Source: Flavobacteriales bacterium UBA4660
GTDB lineage: Bacteria > Bacteroidota > Bacteroidia > Flavobacteriales_D > Sanyastnellaceae
DNA: 9,915 bases
NCBI GenBank assembly: GCA_002405435.1
Contig: DHLU01000221.1
Coordinates: forward strand, 1,862 to 11,776
Direction: 5' to 3'
Part shown: one piece after another, positions 1 through 5,821 of the stretch
How positions within the stretch are numbered: the stretch's first letter is position 1
How the letters are laid out: every line of letters begins with the position of its first letter
The notes under the pieces: model-generated
The model's input: the letters and a program-made list of their open reading frames with translations, nothing else
What the model was told of the DNA's origin: nothing
Database searches by the model: none
Program-made: the position numbers and the translations under genes

Positions 1-515
1 ACCGGGTCAATGAACCCGGACTGATGCAAAACCTCTACACCGATGCCGGAGAGATACTTGACAACAGCGGACAGCCGGCCCTCGTTGTTCCGCAGCAACG
101 GGGTTTTACGGTGATGCTCAATGGCGGCCGCCTGTTTCCCATAATGGGCCCCAACCGCCATTCGGGTATCGTGCTCAGGGCCGGTGTTGGATTTATGCGC
201 CACAAGATCAGGCTCGAGCACCAGGAGAGCGAGATTACCCAGCTCGAAGGTGATTATGTGAAAGGATACGACCGGCTGACCTATGGACCGGCGGTTTCGC
301 AGTATATAGGCTACCTGCACGCGAGCAACAACCGGCTTATCAATTTCTACGCAGGTGTAGAGGCCTACCAGGGATTCACCCGAGGCCAGCGCGATCTGAA
401 TTTTGACACCCGAACGGCCGACAACGACCCGCGTTTCGACCTGCTGATGGGTGTGCGCGTCGGGTGGGTGCTGCATCTTTCCCCGCGCACCCAAAGCGAC
501 TATTATTTCCGATAG
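1..515 (+). CDS. C-terminal part of a probable outer-membrane beta-barrel protein (5' end outside the window)
   Basis: The frame is open back to base 1, so the ATG at 24 is probably internal and the gene begins upstream. The visible part is about 170 residues, ending at the TAG at 513-515. It is rich in Gly, aromatic residues and alternating polar/hydrophobic stretches such as GIVLRAGVGFMRHKI, RLINFYAGVEAYQGF and LLMGVRVGWVLHL. These look like amphipathic transmembrane strands separated by charged loops. The protein ends in DYYFR, and an aromatic residue near the C-terminus is common in outer-membrane barrels. I recognise no named family. It lies 3 bases upstream of waaA, so the two are probably co-transcribed, which fits an envelope role. 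The barrel assignment is inferred from composition and strand pattern, and no signal peptide can be checked because the N-terminus is missing. Confidence 0.72.
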   Translation, partial: RVNEPGLMQNLYTDAGEILDNSGQPALVVPQQRGFTVMLNGGRLFPIMGPNRHSGIVLRAGVGFMRHKIRLEHQESEITQLEGDYVKGYDRLTYGPAVSQYIGYLHASNNRLINFYAGVEAYQGFTRGQRDLNFDTRTADNDPRFDLLMGVRVGWVLHLSPRTQSDYYFR

Positions 516-518
516 CCC

Positions 519-1769
519 TTGCTTCACCTGCTCTATAATGTTTCTGTTGCCTGCTATGTGCTGTTGATCCGCATAGCGGCATGCTTTCATCCCAAGGCCC
601 GCAGTTGGGTGAAGGGCAGGCGGCACTGGCAGCAGGTGCTTGCGCATTGGCGAAGCCTGCATCCCGGTCCACTGTGCTGGATGCACTGTGCCTCGCTGGG
701 TGAATTTGAGCAGGGACGCCCCGTGCTGGAAGCCATGCGGGCTGAAAATCCTGGTATGCTCAGGGTGCTCACGTTTTTTTCTCCCTCCGGTTATGAGGTC
801 AGAAAAGACTATGCCGGCGCCGACCTGGTCATGTACCTGCCGGCAGACACCCCTGCACAGGCCCGCCGGTTTGTGGCCTTGCTCTCGCCCGACCTCGCGC
901 TGTTTGTGAAGTACGAATACTGGGCAAATTATTTTTTCGCGTGCAGGCAGCACCGCACACCCCTTGTGGTTATCTCCGCCATACTCCGGCCCGACCAGCG
1001 TTTCTTCGGGTGGATGGCCCCCTTCTGGAAAAAAGTGCTGGCATGCGTGACCCACTTTTACGTGCAGGATGAACGCACGCAGGCACTGCTGCTGGAGGCC
1101 GGATTTGCCAATGCCACCCGCTGCGGCGACACCCGCTGCGACCGTGTGCTGACGGTGCGCGACACCGCAAAGCCCGACGAGGCGGTTGTGCGCTTTGCAG
1201 AAGGAAGAAAATGCCTGGTGGCCGGCAGCACATGGCCGGCAGATGAGGCCATACTGTGCCGCTGGCTTTCCGGGTGCAAAGCCCGGGGTGAGGCCGCGGC
1301 CATGGTGCTGGTGCCCCACGAGGTAAACCACATCGACACGGCGGAAATCGAAAAGAATGGACTCTCCGTTGTGCGCTGGTCGCAGCGCGGCAGTGCAGAC
1401 CTGCGCGGCACCGACGTATTGCTGATCGACGAAATCGGGCACCTCGCAGCATTGTACGGATGCGGACAGGTGGCCTATGTGGGCGGAGGATTCGGAAAAG
1501 GCATACACAACATTCTTGAAGCGGCGGTCTGGGGTGTGCCGGTTGTCTTTGGCCCGCGCCATGGCAAGTTCGCCGAGGCCGGTCAGCTGCTGGCGGAAGG
1601 GGCCGCGCGTGACATCCGTCAGGCCACCGAAGGCCCCGGGGTCATTGAGGCGTGCTTTGGCACCGAAGGCAAGGCGGCAGGCGAGAAGGCCCGGCGGTGG
1701 GTGGAGGTCAATGCCGGGGCCACCGCGCGCATTTTGCAAGGGCTCAGGCCCTTCGGGCAGGTGAAATAG
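519..1769 (+). CDS. waaA: 3-deoxy-D-manno-octulosonic acid (Kdo) transferase WaaA/KdtA
   Basis: This is a GT30-family glycosyltransferase that transfers Kdo from CMP-Kdo to lipid IVA at the cytoplasmic face of the inner membrane, the first step of LPS core assembly. At 416 residues it has normal length. An N-terminal hydrophobic segment (about 4-22) leads into the family pattern HPKARSWVKGRR. The catalytic glutamate is E62 in HCASLGEFEQG (E60 in E. coli WaaA). The C-terminal half carries the GT-B donor-binding pattern VGGGFGKGIHNILEAAVWG followed by FGPRHGKF. The start is a TTG at 519, because no in-frame ATG precedes the conserved N-terminal segment. It follows the upstream stop by 3 bases with no clear Shine-Dalgarno, suggesting translational coupling. 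About 13 cysteines make it somewhat cysteine-rich. Whether one or two Kdo residues are added cannot be read from sequence. Confidence 0.95.
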   Translation: MLHLLYNVSVACYVLLIRIAACFHPKARSWVKGRRHWQQVLAHWRSLHPGPLCWMHCASLGEFEQGRPVLEAMRAENPGMLRVLTFFSPSGYEVRKDYAGADLVMYLPADTPAQARRFVALLSPDLALFVKYEYWANYFFACRQHRTPLVVISAILRPDQRFFGWMAPFWKKVLACVTHFYVQDERTQALLLEAGFANATRCGDTRCDRVLTVRDTAKPDEAVVRFAEGRKCLVAGSTWPADEAILCRWLSGCKARGEAAAMVLVPHEVNHIDTAEIEKNGLSVVRWSQRGSADLRGTDVLLIDEIGHLAALYGCGQVAYVGGGFGKGIHNILEAAVWGVPVVFGPRHGKFAEAGQLLAEGAARDIRQATEGPGVIEACFGTEGKAAGEKARRWVEVNAGATARILQGLRPFGQVK

Positions 1770-1776
1770 TTATTTA

Positions 1777-1806
1777 TTGATAATCAATTAATTAAGATTA
1801 TCTTTG
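1777..1806 (+). promoter_or_regulatory. Upstream promoter (P1) of the tRNA-Gly region, Bacteroidota type
   Basis: TTG at 1777-1779 and TATCTTTG at 1799-1806 are separated by 19 bases. This is a full match to the Bacteroidota primary sigma pattern (TTG, about 19-21 bases, TAnnTTTG). It lies just after the waaA stop and points toward tRNA-Gly, with a start expected near 1812. It has the same 19-base spacing as the second promoter 86 bases downstream. An inverted repeat fills its spacer. Confidence 0.6.
1779..1802. repeat. Inverted repeat over the P1 spacer (operator or weak terminator)
   Basis: GATAATC (1779-1785) and its exact complement GATTATC (1796-1802) flank a 10-base AT-only centre. The repeat spans from the last base of the TTG element into the TAnnTTTG element, the position expected of an operator. 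It also lies 10 bases after the waaA stop, so as RNA it could be a weak AT-rich terminator hairpin, although only three T follow it. Which role applies cannot be decided from sequence. Confidence 0.42.
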
Positions 1807-1862
1807 TCAAAGGAGGGCGCGAGCCGGGTGTAGGAGGGGTGTATTTGTTGCAGCATTTTCGC

Positions 1863-1892
1863 TTGCAGATTGGCCACCCCCGATTACATTTG
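1863..1892 (+). promoter_or_regulatory. Proximal promoter (P2) of tRNA-Gly, Bacteroidota type
   Basis: TTG at 1863-1865, a 19-base spacer, and TACATTTG at 1885-1892 match the Bacteroidota promoter pattern at every fixed position. Transcription would begin near 1899, about 17 bases before the mature 5' end of tRNA-Gly, a plausible leader for RNase P removal. Confidence 0.7.
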
Positions 1893-1915
1893 CGGCCCTC
1901 AAAAGTTCTTTTTAC

Positions 1916-1991
1916 GCGAGAGTAGCTCAGTTGGTAGAGCATAACCTTGCCAAGGTTAGGGTCGCGAGTTCGAGTCTCGTCTCTCGCTCCA
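1916..1991 (+). tRNA. tRNA-Gly (anticodon GCC)
   Basis: A full cloverleaf can be drawn. The acceptor stem is GCGAGAG (1916-1922) with CTCTCGC (1981-1987). The D stem is GCTC/GAGC (1925-1928 with 1937-1940). The anticodon stem TAACC/GGTTA (1942-1946 with 1954-1958) encloses loop TTGCCAA, giving anticodon GCC at 1949-1951. The T stem is GCGAG/CTCGT with loop TTCGAGT. The discriminator is T1988, as usual for tRNA-Gly, and CCA is encoded at 1989-1991. It is preceded by promoter P2 and followed 6 bases later by a strong terminator. Confidence 0.97.
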
Positions 1992-1997
1992 TGAAGC

Positions 1998-2030
1998 ATC
2001 CCGGTCTGGTCTCAGGTCGGGATTTTTTTT
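1998..2030 (+). terminator. Intrinsic terminator after tRNA-Gly
   Basis: Bases 1998-2007 pair with 2014-2023 in a 10-bp stem (ATCCCG with CGGGAT, extended inward by two G-T wobbles, C-G and T-A) around the 6-base loop GGTCTC. Eight consecutive T follow (2023-2030). It begins 6 bases after the CCA end of tRNA-Gly and ends 13 bases before tRNA-Leu. Confidence 0.85.
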
Positions 2031-2043
2031 GATTAATCACCCT

Positions 2044-2128
2044 GCCCGGGTGGTGGAATGGTAGACACTCAGGACTTAAAATCCTGTGTCCAGCAATGGA
2101 CGTGCGGGTTCAAGTCCCGCCCCGGGTA
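2044..2128 (+). tRNA. tRNA-Leu (anticodon TAA)
   Basis: This is a class II tRNA of 85 bases. The acceptor stem is GCCCGGG (2044-2050) with CCCGGGT (2121-2127), with one terminal G-T pair. The anticodon stem CAGGA/TCCTG (2070-2074 with 2082-2086) encloses CTTAAAA, giving anticodon TAA at 2077-2079. The long variable arm contains TCCA/TGGA (2089-2092 with 2097-2100). The T stem is GCGGG/CCCGC (2104-2108 with 2116-2120) with loop TTCAAGT. The discriminator is A2128, as expected for leucine. CCA is not encoded, unlike the neighbouring tRNA-Gly, so it must be added by CCA transferase. No promoter is visible in the short space after the preceding terminator. Confidence 0.97.
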
Positions 2129-2137
2129 CTTCAAAAG

Positions 2138-2172
2138 CAAAGGCCAAATGAAGCGCGCAGCATTTGCCTTTG
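2138..2172. terminator. Probable terminator hairpin between tRNA-Leu and the response regulator gene
   Basis: CAAAGGC and AAATG (2138-2150, with C2145 bulged) pair with CATTTGCCTTTG (2161-2172), giving 12 bp around a 10-base loop. It sits between two converging transcripts, tRNA-Leu on + and the response regulator on -. Read on the minus strand it is followed by CTTTTGA, a short T-tract, so it suits the regulator transcript better. The tract is weak, hence moderate confidence. Confidence 0.45.
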
Positions 2173-2198
2173 GAGGCCACATAGGCCGCCGGCATTCC

Positions 2199-2912
2199 TC
2201 AGGCGTTAACCTCGAGCCTGAATCCGACGCCGTGTACGTTGACGATGGAAATGGCCGGATCGCCGGAGAGGTATTTGCGCAATTTGGTGATAAAAACATC
2301 CATGCTTCTTCCCACAAAATAGCTGTCGTCGCCCCAGATCATGTTGGCGATCAGTTCGCGTTCAAGCACCTGTCCGGTGTGTTCGGCAAATAACTTGAGC
2401 AACTCGGCCTCCTTGCGGGTGAGTTTTTTGCGGTCATAGCCCAGTTTGAGTTCGTAATTCGGAAAGTCAAAGGAATACAACCCGATGTGCAAGCGGCTTT
2501 TTTCCCGTGTATCTTCCCGGAAACGCGGATTACGCTTGAGTATCGGGCGCAGGCGCAGCACCAGTTCCTGCCCGTCAAAGGGTGTGGTTATGTAGTCGTC
2601 TCCACCCGATTTGAAGCCCAGGATTTTGTCTTCGCTCTGGCCCTTGGCCGTCAGAAAAACAATGGGAATGTCCTGGTTGGTTTTACGGATGTCTTCGGCC
2701 AGTGAAAATCCGTCCTTCTTGGGCATCATTACGTCCAGCAGGCAGAGGTCATAATCTTCTTTGTTGAACTGGTTGAGGCCCTCCTTGCCGTCTTTGCACA
2801 GGTGCACCCGAAAGCCCTCGTCGCGCAGTGCATCCTGAATCACAAATCCTAGATTGGTATCATCTTCCACCAGCAGGATTTTGGGCGTTTTCTCTCCGTT
2901 TTCTTGTGTCAT
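2199..2912 (-). CDS. OmpR-family response regulator, RprY-like, with an atypical receiver domain
   Basis: This cytoplasmic two-component regulator has 237 residues. The receiver domain (about 10-125) contains the acidic pocket E16/D17/D18, the phosphorylation site D60 in LLDVMMPKKDGF, the switch residue T88 in FLTAK, and aromatic Y107. The conserved lysine before the proline of the last motif is replaced: GGDDYITTPF has T110 where ITKPF is usual (codon ACA). The winged-helix DNA-binding domain (about 140-235) includes LTRKEAELLKLF and the recognition-helix region VFITKLRKYL. Among proteins I know, Bacteroides RprY is the closest in style. Its start overlaps the kinase stop by four bases (ATGA), so the two are translationally coupled and the kinase upstream is its partner. 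Target genes are unknown. Loss of the lysine may weaken or alter phosphorylation-driven activation. Confidence 0.93.
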   Translation of the reverse strand: MTQENGEKTPKILLVEDDTNLGFVIQDALRDEGFRVHLCKDGKEGLNQFNKEDYDLCLLDVMMPKKDGFSLAEDIRKTNQDIPIVFLTAKGQSEDKILGFKSGGDDYITTPFDGQELVLRLRPILKRNPRFREDTREKSRLHIGLYSFDFPNYELKLGYDRKKLTRKEAELLKLFAEHTGQVLERELIANMIWGDDSYFVGRSMDVFITKLRKYLSGDPAISIVNVHGVGFRLEVNA

Positions 2913-4180
2913 GCCGCTTTGAATTTCAAGATAAATGTTGTTCCCTTGCCTTTCTCACTTTCCACCTGCACCTTGGCGCGGTGTGCCTTCAGTATGGTTT
3001 TTACATAAAACAGTCCAAGACCAAACCCCTTCACGTTGTGCAGGTTTCCTGTGGGCACCCGGTAAAATTTGTCGAAAATCATTTTCATGTGGCGGGGTTC
3101 AATACCGATGCCGTTGTCCTTCAGGGTAATCACAACCCTCGACCCCACATTTTCTGAGCGGATAAGAATTTCGGGCTGCTTTTCATTGTACTTAATCGCG
3201 TTGTCGACCAGGTTGTGAATCACGTTGGTCAGGTGTACCTTGTCGCCCATAGTGAAGGGCGACCGGGCGTGAAGGTCAGCGGTGAAATGTCCGCCGGCAT
3301 CTTCGACCCGCATGCGGAAGGCTTCAATTTCGTTGCGGATCAGTTCGTGCAGGTCGAGTCTTTCAGCCTGCAGCTTGCGCTGGTCGGGGGTCAGGGTGGC
3401 GAGCTGAAGCACTTTTTCGACCTGGGCTTTCAACCGCTCGTTTTCCTGTTTGATGATTGCGGCGTACCGACGCACTTTACTGGGCTCCGACTCAATGCGC
3501 TTGCTCATCAGCATGTCGCTCGAAATGCTGATGGTTGAGATCGGCGTTTTCAGTTCGTGCGTCATGTTGTTGATGAAGTCGGTTTTGACTTCCGACAGGC
3601 GCTTTTGTTTGAGTATGACGAAGATGGTATAGCTGAAAAACACGATAATCAGCAGTATCAGCAAGCTGGAATAGGTCCAGAAGTCGAGGTGTTTGAGGAT
3701 AACCAGCGTCCGTTGCGGGAAGTAGATGGTGAAGTAGTGGCCATCCTGCTCAAACTCATCGGTAGGCGCGATGGATTCGGCCGCCTCGCGCTCGTCCATG
3801 CGGTGCATATTGACACGGCCCGAATACACAATCGAATCGGTGAAGCAATCGTAGATACCATATTCGAAGACCTCGTCGATGCCCCTTTTGCTCAATTCAT
3901 GGGTGAGCAGGGTCTGCAGCAGGTAGGGATGCGGCGTGTCGTTGATGTTGGCGACATAGTAGTTGCTCGCCATCTGTTGCACCCCTTCGGTCATGGCGCT
4001 GTCCTTGTTCATAAACAGGATCTGGGCCACTACGGTATCCAATGCCAGCGTAACGCGTTCGTTGAAACGCTGGCTCTCCATGTTGTAGGCTTTTTTCACC
4101 CAATAGACCTGACCGGCCACGATGGTGCCGAGCGACACAATCGCCATGAGTACTACAGCCAGAATGGTAGTGCGTTTCAT
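2909..4180 (-). CDS. Membrane sensor histidine kinase, RprX-like
   Basis: From the ATG at 4180 this is a 423-residue sensor kinase. Transmembrane segment 1 (about 6-26) and segment 2 (about 169-190) flank a periplasmic sensor region of about 140 residues with no domain I recognise. A short linker leads to the HisKA domain with phosphoacceptor H208 in NNMTHELKTPI. The HATPase_c domain has the N box HNLVDNAIKYN, G1 box DNGIGIEP, F box DKFYRV and G2 box GFGLGLFYV, so all catalytic boxes are intact. There is no HAMP domain, as in other Bacteroidota kinases of this type. A longer frame opens at a TTG at 4201. I prefer 4180 because it is an ATG, starts the typical MKRTT plus membrane-helix pattern, and leaves the 4202-4214 inverted repeat in the leader. 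It is coupled by ATGA to the regulator gene downstream. Confidence 0.93.
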   Translation of the reverse strand: MKRTTILAVVLMAIVSLGTIVAGQVYWVKKAYNMESQRFNERVTLALDTVVAQILFMNKDSAMTEGVQQMASNYYVANINDTPHPYLLQTLLTHELSKRGIDEVFEYGIYDCFTDSIVYSGRVNMHRMDEREAAESIAPTDEFEQDGHYFTIYFPQRTLVILKHLDFWTYSSLLILLIIVFFSYTIFVILKQKRLSEVKTDFINNMTHELKTPISTISISSDMLMSKRIESEPSKVRRYAAIIKQENERLKAQVEKVLQLATLTPDQRKLQAERLDLHELIRNEIEAFRMRVEDAGGHFTADLHARSPFTMGDKVHLTNVIHNLVDNAIKYNEKQPEILIRSENVGSRVVITLKDNGIGIEPRHMKMIFDKFYRVPTGNLHNVKGFGLGLFYVKTILKAHRAKVQVESEKGKGTTFILKFKAA

Positions 4181-4201
4181 ATTCTGTTGCAAAGACACCA
4201 A

Positions 4202-4214
4202 CGGTTGGCAACCG
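4202..4214. repeat. Short inverted repeat upstream of the kinase gene
   Basis: CGGTTG (4202-4207) and CAACCG (4209-4214) are exact complements around one base. It lies 22 bases upstream of the kinase ATG at 4180. It could be a regulator site or a small leader hairpin. The pattern is seen directly and the role is a guess. Confidence 0.3.
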
Positions 4215-4267
4215 ACAGGCTCTGCTTAACTTTTGGTTAGGCCAAAATATGAAAAGCCGGGCCGGCA

Positions 4268-5020
4268 TCAGTAGCCGGTTACCAGCAGGCGACGGGCTGC
4301 CCCCACTCCACAGTGCTGGTACTGGTCGTAAGCGGCCGCTGCGGCTGAGCGCACCTCTTCATCGGTGCCGCCAGCCAGCCAGCGTTCGATGGCAGCGACC
4401 AGCGTATAGGCTTCCGGTGCCATGAGGTGGGTGGTCCAAACCAGGGGTGTTGCGCCCGTCTTGCGGAGATAGGGTTCAAAATAATGTTGGCTGTAACATG
4501 CCAGCATGATGGCGGCCCGGGGTGTCTGCGCCTGTTTCAGCGCCAGCGGTTCCAGCGAAAACTCCATCAGTCCATCGTGTCCGCAGTAGGTAACCAGGTC
4601 GGCCATGCCGCCGGCGCGCAGCGGCAACCCTTCGGCGACAAGATCGCGCGGCAGCTCACCGGAGCAGGCCAGAAAAAAATCACGGATACATGCGCGAATG
4701 GCAGCACCGTCATAGGCCTCCGCCACCAGCACGGTGCCCGTTGCACGGTGCTTGAATATGCAGCGTTCCAGCACGTTCGCCTGCGGGTCTTTTTCCGTGC
4801 TCAGCAGCACCCAGTCGGTGTCTTTTTTCAGGAAGGTCCTCAGCCCGTACCCACAGCCCCAGTAAAGGTTGGTGTGGGGGTCCTGGCCGTTGCCAATCTT
4901 CGCCGGGACGGGCACAATACCCTGGTTTTTGTTGTCGCACAGGGCAACAAAGGCGTGTATCACCTTCGCCTGCGCTGCGCAGGTAAGGAAGACCAGGGAG
5001 AAGGTGAATATAATCCTCAT
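4268..5020 (-). CDS. Exported protein of unknown family with possible caspase-like (clan CD) features
   Basis: I do not recognise a named family. The 250-residue protein opens with a clear type I signal peptide (M1-A18, hydrophobic IIFTFSLVFL, cleavage motif AQA before K19), so the mature protein is probably periplasmic or secreted. A lipoprotein is unlikely because FLTC is a poor lipobox. The mature part has eight cysteines, an even number compatible with disulfides. A strand-like segment ending in a His motif (ADLVTYCGHDGLM, H148) is followed 27 residues later by another strand ending in Cys (AAIMLACYS, C175). That order and spacing recall the His/Cys dyad of clan CD peptidases such as caspases and gingipains. 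The peptidase idea is inference; the fold may be shared without activity. Other striking segments are FVALCDNKNQGIVPVPAKIG and NLYWGCGYG (51-59). The ATG at 5020 lies only 5 bases after the T-tract of the preceding terminator. The kinase gene follows after 87 bases. Confidence 0.85.
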   Translation of the reverse strand: MRIIFTFSLVFLTCAAQAKVIHAFVALCDNKNQGIVPVPAKIGNGQDPHTNLYWGCGYGLRTFLKKDTDWVLLSTEKDPQANVLERCIFKHRATGTVLVAEAYDGAAIRACIRDFFLACSGELPRDLVAEGLPLRAGGMADLVTYCGHDGLMEFSLEPLALKQAQTPRAAIMLACYSQHYFEPYLRKTGATPLVWTTHLMAPEAYTLVAAIERWLAGGTDEEVRSAAAAAYDQYQHCGVGAARRLLVTGY

Positions 5021-5025
5021 GGCAT

Positions 5026-5059
5026 AAAAAAGCAGAACCCTTCCATAGAAGGGCCCTGC
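5026..5059 (-). terminator. Strong intrinsic terminator after the BI-1 gene, abutting the next start codon
   Basis: On the minus strand, 5059-5048 pair with 5043-5032 in an unbroken 12-bp stem (two G-T wobbles) around the tetraloop TATG. Six T follow (plus-strand A at 5026-5031). It lies 22 bases after the BI-1 stop and should end the PTPS-folE-BI-1 transcript. Its T-tract ends 5 bases before the ATG of the exported protein at 5020, and I see no TAnnTTTG promoter in between. Either that gene depends on read-through or the hairpin acts as an attenuator. Confidence 0.85.
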
Positions 5060-5081
5060 AGCAATATTGTGGTCGGACGCG

Positions 5082-5807
5082 TCATTCCCTGCGGCCGAAG
5101 ATGCGCAGCAGGAACATAAACAGGTTGATGAAGCTCACATACATGGTAAAGGCACCAATGAGCGCCAGTTTCGAGGTCTCCATATTGCCGTATTCGGCAC
5201 CGGAACCAATGCGCTTGAGTTGCTGCACGTGGTAGGCAATCAGTCCGATGGTCAGAATGACTCCGATGTAACTCATGATCAGCGAAGCCGATTCGCTTTT
5301 GAAAACAAGAAAATTCAGGACTGAAATAATGACCATGACAAAAAAGCCGATACCGAGTATCATGCCCAATTTTGTCAGGTCAGTTTTGGTCGTGAAGCCC
5401 AGTACCGCAAAGGCGGCAAAAGTGACGGCCGTCATCAGGAAGACCTGAAAAATTGAGGTGGTCGTGTAAACCACGAAGATGAAGGAGATGCTCATGCCGA
5501 GCAAAATGCTGTAGCCGATGAAGACGGCGCTCAGCGCAGGGGTGCTTAGGCGCTGGATGGCCCGTCCAAAGAACAGGGTGATCAGCATAGGGGAGAACAC
5601 TACGATGTAGCCAAACAGCGACAGGCCGTTTTGGTTAAACAGCAGGGCAATCAGGCCGCTGGCGGCAAAGTACCAGGCCACCAGGCCGGAGATGGCCAGG
5701 CCGATGGTCATGTAGGTAAAAACCTGGGTAAAAAACTTACGCAGGCTGGTGGATTCGCCGGTAAAATCAAGTACCGTATCCCGTTGTGAATTAAGATAAT
5801 CGTTCAT
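5082..5807 (-). CDS. Bax inhibitor-1 / YccA (YbhL-like) family integral membrane protein
   Basis: This polytopic inner-membrane protein has 241 residues. Six to seven hydrophobic helices follow a polar N-terminus of about 20 residues. Family signatures are LRKFFTQVFTYMTIGLAISG near the N-terminus and FINLFMFLLRIFGRR at the C-terminus. Characterised relatives such as Bacillus YetJ are pH-dependent calcium leak channels, but most bacterial members lack an assigned role. Two positions are unusual. The helix-6 motif usually written AYDTQ is AYHVQ here (H193), and the helix-7 motif LYLDFIN is MYVSFIN (S225), so both aspartates of the YetJ pH-sensing pair are missing. The ATG at 5807 is chosen over the in-frame TTG at 5825 that overlaps the folE stop. 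The gene follows folE by 14 bases, so it is probably co-transcribed, and it ends before a strong terminator. Confidence 0.93.
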   Translation of the reverse strand: MNDYLNSQRDTVLDFTGESTSLRKFFTQVFTYMTIGLAISGLVAWYFAASGLIALLFNQNGLSLFGYIVVFSPMLITLFFGRAIQRLSTPALSAVFIGYSILLGMSISFIFVVYTTTSIFQVFLMTAVTFAAFAVLGFTTKTDLTKLGMILGIGFFVMVIISVLNFLVFKSESASLIMSYIGVILTIGLIAYHVQQLKRIGSGAEYGNMETSKLALIGAFTMYVSFINLFMFLLRIFGRRE

Positions 5808-5821
5808 AATGGTTATAAATC

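Noticed and set aside
1784..1999. A 71-codon minus-strand reading frame containing DETRTRDPNLGKVMLYQLSYS
   Set aside because: It is the antisense of tRNA-Gly. This peptide is a familiar false gene call opposite tRNA genes.
2058..2393. A 111-codon plus-strand reading frame
   Set aside because: It starts inside tRNA-Leu and then runs antisense to the response regulator. It resembles no known protein.
3557..4240. A 227-codon plus-strand reading frame, and a similar 230-codon frame at 4427-5119
   Set aside because: Both lie opposite genes with clear domains or a signal peptide. Long antisense frames are common in GC-rich coding DNA.
4242..4249. Near match to TAnnTTTG on the minus strand upstream of the kinase gene
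   Set aside because: One mismatch in the fixed TTTG part and no TTG upstream. Insufficient to call a promoter.
4256..4266. GC-rich palindrome just after the stop of the exported-protein gene
   Set aside because: Only a 4-bp stem with a 3-base loop and four T on the minus strand. Too weak to call a terminator.
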